Source: Gymnothorax reevesii
Lineage: Eukaryota > Chordata > Actinopteri > Anguilliformes > Muraenidae
Reading direction: 5' to 3'
Length of the DNA: 64,000 bases
Assembly (NCBI GenBank): GCA_029721435.1
Contig: CM056592.1
Span: 36,839,611-36,903,610, forward strand
The translations under genes and the position numbers were made by a program. Position 1 is the first letter of the stretch. Each line of letters opens with the position of its first letter. The notes below the pieces were generated by a model that did not search any database, had not been told where the DNA came from, and was given only the letters and a program-made list of their open reading frames with translations. Of the stretch, positions 24,101-36,100 are shown piece after piece.

Positions 24101-27100
24101 ATCAAATAGCTTCATTAAGACTGAATCAGTTGACTGGTTTGTTTCAATAGGCGGAGCTTTGGAAACATTGGCACAATGAAATTGTATTTAAGATGAATGA
24201 TACAGCGTTCTGTTATTATTTTTGAATAAAAATGCCTAAGTCACGCTAGCGGATCCAGAACACACTAAGGACAATCAAAACACATAAAATATTACTTTTT
24301 TTGGGGGGGGAGGGCAGAGCAAATATTTACAGGATTCAGTGAGGCTGTGGATGTAATTATTGTTATTATAATATAATATTAATTATTAAGGTAAGGAAGA
24401 AAAACAACAGACACAAGTAAAACAAAGTTAGATTTCAGCTTTATTTTAATATTTTTCACAATACAACAAAACTCAAAGTGCTCAAGCAAGATGCCTCAGC
24501 GTCACCTTTGCAAGGCTGTATAACAATCTCTGTGCCAGCAGATGTCACCCACGTGCTTGATGAATGAAGCTTCGAGTAGTGCTTCATAAAGCCTCGTTTG
24601 GCCATCACTGGCTGAATGCTGGGGGGGGGGACACATGATTGGAGACTAGCAAATCTAGTTTCGCTGTAACACAGGCACATTGAATTTACAATAGCAAGTG
24701 CAGATTTACCCTCAACTAGTTTTTTTTATTACAAAATATCAAAGGTAAGAAATTTTTTTGCTCATCTCAGTAGACTGCAAAGTATATGCCTGCTGTTCTT
24801 TGAGTGGTGCTGTCAGTTTAAAATGATATGGCATATATTGGATTCTGTGGACTTTCCTCTTTCATTTAATGCATCGTTTTTATACATTACACAAATTGAG
24901 GAGAAATTCTTGCAACTCGGCGCTGATATGATTTTAGCCTGTTTTGCTACATGCTTATTTACTTTCTTGGTGCTTGAATTGTGTTCAGTTGAGGTAAAAA
25001 TGGTCTACATGAGCTTCTGGCCGAGTTTCTTCACGTAAAGTGGATACTGTTGGCCTGCTGATAAATCGTCAAAATGATAAACTTACAGCAGGGCTTAAAA
25101 AATGTGTAAGTTTGCTTATAAGAATGCAGTTGAGCTGTGTTCTGGTCGGGTGACTATTTTTCTTCCAAGAATGTATTTTGTATTTTGCAATATTTATGTT
25201 ATTATTGTGGACATATACAAGCATTTGTTTCTTATCAAATTTGGAGATACGAGGCTTTGTTTTATCAGTAGGCCGATGATATGCTGCATGACAATGTTGC
25301 GATTAGGAAACATGCTGTATTTATCATGCGTGACGACTGGTAGAGATGTCCTTCCGATAGCATGAATCCATGCCTGGCGTAGTTCTTCTTCTCTTGGGAA
25401 AACATGGGACTGAATTTTGGGATTGTTTGGTTTGTTTATGGCATGATTCTTGCACTCAAAGGCAACGCAGTGAGGCATTTTGTTGTGATATGGCTGAGAT
25501 CCAGAGAGCCGATTAACCAAGTCACGTCACAAGCCCAGACTGATTTGCGCGCCTATCAAGATGGCGGCCCCCGGGAGGTTTAAACCAGTTTTTTGGAGGC
25601 CGAAAAAATATATTTGGGTGAGAAGAATACTTTTTTGTGCAAAATATTGTCTTTTCAGCATATTTAGGGCATTTTAAGCTATAGTTACTTTGACAGTGGA
25701 GGATTCCTTTAAGGTAATGTTGCCGCATGAGGCCCAATGTGTGGTCCTCAGTTCCTTTGAAGGCAGGAAGAAAATGAGAAACATGAGACTGTATTTCATT
25801 TCAGACCTGCAAGCAGTCACTCAGGAACTCAAAAGATCAAGATTTTCAGAAGAGCTTCATTCCTGATATCCAGGTCTTCATGCAAAAGGACCACCTGAAC
25901 ATCAGTGTATGGAACAGGCTGGCTCACTTCAACAATCCCTTCGGCTTCATGGGTTACAATTTCTCAGGTGAGAGAGCAAGAAATTTTTGTACAGACAACA
26001 ATTGTTCGCGTCAAAGAACATGCAACACCTTTACGGTGTGGTTATAACCCCAGTGGATAAGATGACTGACCGGAGTCTTGAAAATACGGGGTTGTCACCA
26101 TGAGATCATTGTAGCCATTTAGGTTCTTATTAATTGTACAGTAAGTTGTTTTGGATAGAGGCAGAAGCTACTGCAAATATCAGTAAAGAACAGCAAATTG
26201 AGACCTTAGAATTGCAGGGTTCTAACGACCATTTACACAGTTTTGAGAAATTTGCTTGCAAAGATTGACCATTCCGTGTACACTTAGGGAACTGGAACTT
26301 TATAGATATGAACCCAATTTAACAAATGAATTGAATACTTACACTTCATCATTGAGCGGGAATACTGTATAATTTACTAATTATGCGCAATACTGTAGTT
26401 AACTCAAGTGTGACCAAAATGTCAGAACCCTGTAATTCTAAGGTCGCGAAATATATGCATACAGACATATATGCATGCAGACATGCTGTTATGATTCTGA
26501 TCTGCCTTGCCATGTTCAAGCTCTACTTTTGATTATATGTCTTATTTGGTTTTGGATCTTTGCTATGTCCGACTATTCTTTGATATGTGTATTGTGATTT
26601 GGTAACATTGATTCGTTCATGTATTGTCTTAGTTTTACTTTTCCATACTTTGCATTTTACCATGTTTCATTCCGGTCCATGTTTTACTTTCTCCCATGCA
26701 TTGCACTTTGTCTTCCCCTGTTTGGTCTCTTGTCTTTGTTGTCTTTGTCATTGTTCACAGCCCCAGTACTGCGTGCCACTCTTCGGGTGATTTAATGGTT
26801 TCTGGATTTCAACCCTCCTTCCTATCTCGTTTACTTCTTTCACTCTACTTTTCTATTTTACTAACCGATGCTAACAGTTTGTTGTTTTCGCTAAGATTAC
26901 TAATCCAACTAACATTGTATATAATACTAATTTACTAACAAGCGCTAGGGCTTGTATTACTGCACTTACTAATTGATTAACAAGCTCTCAGCATTCGCCC
27001 TGTTCTAGTCTTCGCCTCTTGTCTTTCCCTAATCTTCTCTGCTGCATTTCTGTGGATTTTCCACACCTGTTTCGTGCTGTCCTTTCTCTCATTATCTATG

Positions 27101-30100
27101 CATGTTATAACTCCTTGACTGGAGCCGTGTGTTTGTCTATAGGATTGTCTCGTGATCCCTGTCCGTGTTTTGGCTTTTGCCTACTTTATGTGATTAGGTT
27201 CTCCCTCTTGTTCCACCCTTTGTAATTAGTCTCATTTCCTGCACCTGTGTTCTGTGTACCATGTGATCTCCCTGGAGTGTATATTAGGTGTCTCTTCACA
27301 GAACTTCCCTGTCAGAACGTCTCTCGTGTTTACCTGAGCTGCTCATTAGCCGCCTTGTACTCATTGCGTTTCTCTTCCGACTGGACCGTCTGACAAACCT
27401 GTGACTGTGTACCGAATCTGTTTTGCCTGACTACAAATTCTGTGTTTGCTGCCGTGGTTACGACTGATTCTGCCCCATTGGATTTTTACTTTTGGATTGT
27501 GGACTCTGTACTTTTGCCTTCTGCCCTGCGGAGGTTACCCCCCTCGCTCAATAAAATCACCCCATCTACAATCCTGTGTTCTCGCGACTGGTTCCTGAAC
27601 GATACCTCACACATGTATTCATACATACTATCCATGCAAACATTATTTGCATACATACTACGATAACATGACATAATAAACAGAGCAGAAATAGGTATGA
27701 ATAGATACAGTTTGGGAATTGGAAAGATAAAAACTAAAATGAATGGTGCAATAATTTTCTTTGCAGTGGTGAAGGAATCAGTGAAGTTGATCCCGGACCT
27801 CAAGGACTTTCAGCTCCTGCCTGTACCAAAGAAAGAAAAAGAGGGCTGTATACGCTGTGCAGTTGTTGGCACTGGAGGGATTCTCAATGGTTCTAGAAAG
27901 GGAAAGGAAATAGATTCCCACGACTACGTCTTTAGGTGACAATGGCTTTGATTGTGCATTCTTTCTGAATCAGTATATTTTAATATAATCTTTGCAAATG
28001 CCTATTGGCTATGTACAATTTTTTTCAGCAATGCTCATGTACTCTTGAAACATTCTTGAGAAGATCAAAATGACATGCAAACTTGTGACATCTCTGCCCT
28101 TTTATTTTAACTTGCTTGTAGCACGATTATTTCTTAAGCACGAGATTTGTTGCATTATTAGCTATAATGGTACCAGAGGTGAAAAATGCGACTGCCTCCC
28201 GAGCCCAGTCACAAAGTGACGCGACCTGACCACGAAAAAGGACGCTTATAGCCTCCTTATTTGACGCCAGTTTAAGACAAACCCTATTCCCTAACCCCTG
28301 AACTTAACCTGAATCCTAACCCCAAATCTCAAATAAGGACGCCAGAAGCATCATTTTTGTTTATCGACACTTGGTCAGGCAGCGTCACTCAATGGCGAGT
28401 TAAAATGAAAATGTGTTGGTCTCCAAGTGTACAAATGTTGCTGTTGGATAACTGGTCAAAGTTCCCAGTACCTATTGATGCGCCACCTCATAATTTCTGC
28501 CCACATGCACTACTAGGCCTCTGCAGCTACTTAGCAGCAGCTACTGAACGCTATAATCGTACATTAGCTCTGAATAACCCAGGCAGGTGACGCTGAAGTT
28601 TGTGTCCGATATTTACCTGAGCTTTTTCAGAAAATGGCTAGTTTCACTTCTCACGGGCAAGTGGGTAATCATTTTCATTGAACTTGGGTGTTTCAAACAT
28701 TTTGCATATTGCGACTCATCAAGCGCACCTAGTTGAAATGAATTTTTATGATTACGAGTTAATATACAGTGTTTCCTGTCATTCTGAAAAAAATGGAACA
28801 TTTTTATGCTCACAAACAAATTTTTTTGTTACGCTACGGTAATCTGAAATGGGGGAGGGGCTATGTGTGGAAATTTCAAGAGCTGTAATTTCTACATGAT
28901 CTGTAATTTCTGCAGAATGAATGGTGCTGTTCTTAAGGGGTTTGAAGAGGACGTAGGAAACAAGACCTCGGTGTATGTCCACACAGCCCACTCCCTGACC
29001 TCTGCGCGCTACACTCTGAAAAAGTACGGTTTTAAGGACATCCCTTCTGATGAGGTAGGTACTCTAGTTCATCAGTGACGAAGCACCTCAGAGAGAGTTG
29101 CACTCCAGTCTGGTCCAAGGCTAGCCTGTGTAACAGAGATGTACAACATGCTAGTTGTACACAGACAATGACACCAAGAGGTCACTATCATTCAGTCCCT
29201 TTAATTTCAGGCTTGATGAAAATTCAATAATTAACTTACAGGCAAAGGTTCCCAACCGTTGGGTGAATTGTGAGTGTCAGTTTCATTATTCTCCCAACTA
29301 TTCTCAGCCAACAATATGCGTAGAATATTTCTTCAGCAACATTTTTTGGTGAAACTTTTTGGCGGCGTTTCACTGGTCTCGTCAGGAGCTTGGCATCATG
29401 AAGACGGTTGGGGGAATAAGAGAAACATTCCCCCCTGTTCCACCGGCGGTTGGGGGAATAACAGTTATTTTCTTTCTATTAAGGTTGAGGGAATAATAGT
29501 AACTTTCCTTCCTCTACCAGCAATGGCTGGGGGAATAGCCACTTTGTAAATTAATGTGTCCTTTTTTATTTTTACAAACCCAAAATCAGTGAAGTTGGCA
29601 CGTTATGTAAATCGTAGATAAAAACAGAATACCATGATTTTCAAATCCTTTTCAACTTATAATCAATTGAATACACTGCAAAGACAAGATGTTTAATGTT
29701 CAAACTGAGGAACTTTATTTTTTTTTTGCAAATAATCATTAACTTAGAATTTAAAGGCAGCAACACATTGCAAAAAAGTTGGCACAGGGGCCTTTTTACC
29801 ACCGTGTGACATCGCCTTTCCTTTTAACGACACTCAGTAAACGTTTGGGAACTGAGGAGACCAATTTTTGAAGCTTTTCAGGTGGAACTCTTTCCCATTC
29901 TTGCTTGATGTACAGCTTAAGTTGTTCAACAGTCTGGGGTCTCCGTTGTCGTATTTTACGCTTCATAATGCACCACACATTTACAATGGGAGACAGGTCT
30001 GAACTACAGGCAGGCCAGTCTAGTACCCGCACTCTTTTACTACGGAGCCATGCTGTTGTAACACGTGCAAAATGTGGCTTGGCATTGTCTTGCTGAAATA

Positions 30101-33100
30101 AGCAGGGGTGTCCATGAAAAATACATTGCTTGGATGGCAACATATGTTGCTCCAAAACCTGTATGTACCTTTCAGCATTAATGGTGCCTTCACATATGTG
30201 TAAGTTGCCCATGCCTTGGGCACTAATACACCCCCATACCATCACAGATGCTGGCTTTTGAACTTTGCGCCTATAACAGTCCGGATGGTTCTTTTCCTCT
30301 TTGGTCCGGAGGACACAACGTCCACAGTTTCCAAAAACAATTTGAAATGTTGACTCGTCAGGCCACAGAACACTTTTCCACTTTGCATCAGGCCATCTTA
30401 GATGAGCTTGGGCCCAGCGAAGCCCGCGGCGTTTCTGGGTGCTGTTGATAAATGCTTTCGCTTTGCATTGTGGAGTTTTAACTTGCACTTGCAGATGTAG
30501 CGACAAACTGTAGTTACTGACAGTGGTTTTGTGAAGTGTTTCTGAGCCCATGTGATGATGTCCTTTACACACTGATGTCGGTTTTTGATGCAGTACTGCC
30601 TGAGGGATCGAAGGTCACGAGCATTCAATGTTGGTTTTCGGCCTTGTCGCTTACGTGCAGTGATTTCTCCAGATTCTCTGAACCTTTTGACGATATTACG
30701 GACCGTAGATGATGAAATCCCTAAATTTCTTGCAATAGCTCGTTGAGGAATGTTGTTTTTAAACTGTTCGACAATCAGTTCGTGCATTTGTTCACGAAGT
30801 GGTGAACCTCGCCCCATCCTTGTTTGTGAATGACTGAGCATTTCAGGGAAGCTGCTTTTATACCCAATCATGGCACCCACCTGTTCCCAATTAGCCCGTT
30901 CACCTGTGGGATGTTCCAAATAAGTCTTTGATGAGCATTCCTCAACTCTCTCAGTCTTTTTTGCCACTTGTGCCAGCTTTTTTGAAACATGTTGCAGGCA
31001 TCAAATTCCAAATGAGCTAATATTTGCAAAAAATTACAAAATTTACCTGTTCGAACATTAAGTAGCTTGTCTTTGCAGTGTATTCAATTGAACATGGGTT
31101 GAAAAGGATTTGCAAATCATTGTAATCTGTTTTTATTTACGATTTACCCAACGTGCTAACTTCACTGGTTTTGGGTTTGGTATATTCCTGGGATTCACAC
31201 TGGAAGAACACACAAGAAAAACACTTTTCGAGAGCAATAGAACAGAAATTTGTCAGTCAATTCACAATACAGATATTTGTATCAAAAATGTGCAGTTTTT
31301 CGGAACAAAATAATTGCTTCCATTTGCTTCTACAAGGGGAGGGGTTTTGCTCACTATTTTGGCAAGCTGTTAATCAGTATCCAACTATTTGCCAAATGCA
31401 ACCCGCTGCGTAGCCAGCGGCCAAAATACGTCCCTTTATGACAGCAGTTAGTCCTGGCGAGTTCTCAATCATTTTCCTTTATTGACGCGTTTTCCAATTA
31501 TCATAATTGGCAACCGAAGACACGGTTTCTCTTTATATGCGATTTAACAGTGATGAAATCATGGGCTAAATTCAGTTCAAAAAATAATTAACTTATGAAT
31601 TGGGGAGTTGATTGAACTGGTCCGCATTCCAATGAAATATTGACTTTCACTCTCGGTATTGCGTGGGTTGATAAAAAAGTGGGTCTTGGCTGTTAAATAG
31701 GCCATAAAAAGCGTGCGCAGGTATGCAATTTTGAATAACGTAGATTTAAATATAGCAAATACGCTTCCAGATAAATGATTGTCGTCTTACCTAATCGGGG
31801 AGAACAATCAGCTCCTGTGAAGAGTGGAGTGCTCTCTGAGTGAAGCTTTTGTTAATCATGAAAATGACTGAAAACATGTCAGGAGTCAGGACTAATAATT
31901 GTTTTAAACGGATGTTTTGTGAACCCCAATTGTCAGTTCTGATTCCGCCACTGCACTGAATTTTGCCTATGATTTAATCGCTGTTAGATCACATATGGAG
32001 AGAAACCGTGTCTTCAGTTGCCAGTTACGATAATCGGAAAACTCGTCAATAAACAAAATGATTTAGAACTAGCCAGAACTAATTGCTGTCATAAAGGGAT
32101 GTGTTTTTGGCACACCCGCTGGCTACGCCACTGGATCAGATCAAGGCTAGATGAAGAATTGGACAGGGGTGGGCACTGCCCATCCAAACTTTCACTCTGC
32201 CCACCACGGGTTTGTCATGCTCTGCACATTTTGCATAAAACTATCGTGTTTACTTAGATTGCCCATCAACAATATCTGATTTATTAGTTTGATAGTATAA
32301 AGTTTGGACATGACACAAGTCTATCGGTACTTCAAGTGCATTTCCTGGCTGGAGAAATTAGCTCATAGCAAAAATCTTTGGTGATAAATTTAATTAGGTC
32401 TGAAACTGGGAATGAAATCAGTGAGTCTATTTGAGTCAGTTATAATCAGTTTTTTGTTTGGTTTACCGGTGTCTGTGCTGAATTATTGCTCATCTGATGT
32501 TGGATTTAGATTGTCAAGCTTGATAATGTTAGCTTGCAAACACTGCAAGCCCAATTTTAGTAGCTGTCTGAAAGCAGGCAAATTTAAACCCTTTTTGTCA
32601 TGGTATGTACCCGGCTGGATGCCAAAAACAATTTGCCAGGCTCTAGGACCATGGGCCTAGAAAAGAGAGGCTCAAAAGCCAAGGCTGAGATATAAAAAAA
32701 ACTGTGAATGAAAGAACTGTGTTGTTCTTCTACAGACTGGGAGCTCGCTGACCACTATCTACTGTCGGTAATTAATACGCTGACCCCACTTCAAATAACC
32801 TGAACTATCCCTTGAAGCTTTTCGTGATCTTATCACTAAATCAAAACTTAACAAAAAAATAGACTCTCCCATTGATATTTTGCCATTTTGGGCTGGGTTT
32901 TATTTTTTTTGGACTGGAGTGTATATTGGTATGATTTCAAAACAACAGAAAGAGTATTTGGATTGTACTATTAGGCGCACTGTCATTTGAATAAAAATTT
33001 TCACCCCAAAATCTCAAGATCCCTCCCACCTCAACAATCAACAATTCAATGCATGAATCTGATTAATGTATTCATCTGTAATGGTACACTAATTGAGTAT

Positions 33101-36100
33101 ATTTCAAGAGTTTGAGAGAATGCATGAGTAAAGTGGATTATAGTTATGGATTTGTGTCTTGTTGCAGTCAAATGTATAATTGTAGTACAATCATAACTCG
33201 CCTGATTCGATGCTGCCTCGGAACTGAGATTCAAATCCACCTGACAACAGAATTTCTCCCTCTTGTCCATAGCATCTGCATCCACTGACAACTTGCTATT
33301 TCTGCAGCAGCGATCGTTAATATGCTCTGTCTCCTTTTTTCTGTGTTTTTCCACTCAACTATGAAGGGCATCAAGTATGTTTTCATCCCTGAGGGTCTGA
33401 GAGATTACTATTGGATGGAAGGCCTGATGAAGAAGGGAAAAGTTCCTGGTGGCCAATATCGAAACTCACGGTAAAGCCTCTCTATTTACAAAATAGACCA
33501 AAACGATAAAAAAAAATAAAGTTCACTGGAACTGTCATTGTTTAATTATCAACTTTTTCTTTTTCGGTCAATGTTTTTTTGTTCTAAATTTACAAAGCTT
33601 TTCAGCCCAGATCAACTCCCCACAGGTAATACTAAAAAATGGAGAGATTTTCTCTGAATGAGAGTTTGTTAAACTATACAGTCGGGTCCATACATAATTT
33701 GAAGGATTTCAATTAAAACTTCAAACTTTGCCAGTGGTGGTGCTCAGGGGCGTCACTAGACCTGATACTGTACTGGAGCACATAAAAAATCATAAAAAAG
33801 CATAAATAGTGCTTCAAATTATACATTCATGTCAGATTATCTTGTTGTATTCTCTGTGTATACTATAACTGTATACTATCCTTTGTTATCCTCAGTATCT
33901 CATAACCAAAGTACTCGATGAGTACATCAAATATCGATAGCAATCTCGAGAAACCGAGTTGACAGTGCTAGGCTAACCATTATGAATCAACGTTATGCCT
34001 ATGATGAGCCAGTTAGCTATAAGGCAGCAGCTAACGTCAGCACTTGGCTACTTCAATTTACAGCCTGAGCGAGCAGGCAAGACGGCAGCTGAAAGTTGAA
34101 GCAAAGTTGTGACATTTAAATTCCCATGGAAATGGCGACACAGAGGAGAAAACAAACAATAAGGACAGGCAGTTGCCCAGCACTGACCTAAAGACAGGTG
34201 GAGAGAATGACGGCGAGAGCAGTCAGCACTGACAGACACCGTTGTGTGTGTGACCTTGTGTTCTGAAGTGAGCACTAGCCGAATCACAGCCAAAGCCACG
34301 CGAATATTAAGTCGCCACATGCCATTGTGTACTATACGGAGTGAAGTGAATAAAGTAGCAATGAGTAACAGTTATCATATTAAGTAGTTGTGTGCCTATG
34401 CACTTTCTGTTACCGTAGATTCTCTTGCTGTAGATTATGTGGACTTGTAGACTTAAGACGTGATTTTTTTTTTTATCCCCTGGGGAAAATTATACTGGGG
34501 CACTGCAGACCAAAACTGGGGCACGTGCCCCAGTAAAATATGTCTGGTTCCGCCGATGGTGGTGCTACTGTTGTTCTCACCAAATTCTGATGAACAACGG
34601 GCTGAGCCTCTGGAGGTTAAAGGAGGTTAATTCTCCATGTCAGAATGTGCACTTCCAGTAAACACAGCAACTAACAGGCCTACTTTTCACTAGCAACAAA
34701 ACGCTAGGTCAGTGTACGATATATAGATATGGAATTTGCTGTGCATGAACATGTACAACTTTGTCTACAGAAAAAAAAAAAAACCTTAACAGTTCCAAAA
34801 TAGTAGCTCGTTGAATTGCTTGTTGCCCAAACAAGCAGAGAGCAAAATAGTTTTGCGCATCGAAACCGCTGACTGGATATAGACTTTGGCTAAAACGGGA
34901 AGTGTGTATCACAACACAGATATCGTTGCGCCACCCTCGGCAAAGTCAGGGCATCTATTTGTGATCCCTCGAATTGGACAAAGACAGTGTTATTTATAAC
35001 TTCTGTTCCATGGTCAGGTGTGTCATCCCTTCCTTATTCTTTAAACTAGCAAGCAAATAAAAGCTCTCGAGTTGATTTCAAGAGTGAGATTTGCATTTGC
35101 CGTTAAACCTCAATAGGGAGTACAGAGGGGTCGTCACCATCAGTGAAGCCAACAATTATGGGGCCAAAAAAGTCATAACAACGCTATCATAAACATACTA
35201 CCCCAATTCCAAAAAGTTTGGGATGATGTGTAAAATGTTAGAAACAGAGTGCAATGACTCCAAACTTTTAAACATTTTTAATTTTTTAGTTCAATTAAAA
35301 ATAGCACAAAGACAACATATCAGCTATGGAAACTGAGAAATTTTATTTATTTATTTATTCAATTCGAAAAATATGCGTTCATTTTGAATTTGATCTCAGC
35401 AACACTTTTCAAAAAAAGTTAGGACATGGGTTTGTTAACCACTGTGTTGCATCACCTGTTCTTTCTTTGTCAGTATTTGGAAACTGTGGAGACCAATTGC
35501 TGTAGTTTTGAAAGCAAAATGTTTTCCCAGTCTTGCTTGATGTAGGACTTCAGATACTCAACCCTTATAGACCTCCTTCGCCATAATTTTTGTTTCATAA
35601 TGCACCAAATGTTTTCAGTGGAAGACAGCTCTCGACTACAGACAGGGAGGTTTAGCTCCTGTGCTCTTTTACTACGGAGCCATGCTGTGGTATTGTCTTG
35701 TTGAAATAAGCAAGGCCTTCCCTGGAAAACACGTAAACATATGTCGCTCAAAAACCTGTTTATATCATTCAGCATTAGTGGTTTCATCACAGATAATTAC
35801 TCATGCCATATGCATAAATGCATACGCATACCATCACGAATGCTGGCTTTTGAACTGTGCGCTGAGACAAACCAAATCGTCTCTCTCCTCTTTAGCCCAG
35901 AGGATGCGGCCCACATGAATTCCAAAAAGAATTTTTCAGTACAGCACAGGCCTCCTCTCCACCTCAGTCAATCTTAAATGAGCTCGGGCCCAGAGAGGGC
36001 AGCAGCGTTTCTGGATCTTTTACTTTTACACAGAAACATTTCCGTGTGCAACTGTGTATCAAAAGTAAAAACATAGAATAGATCAGTTCTGTTTTTTTTT

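Noticed and set aside
24823..25038. A + ORF with a hydrophobic segment in gene A intron 2, considered as a membrane-anchor exon.
   Set aside because: It lies downstream of exon 2, inside the right arm of the palindrome, and has no suitable donor.
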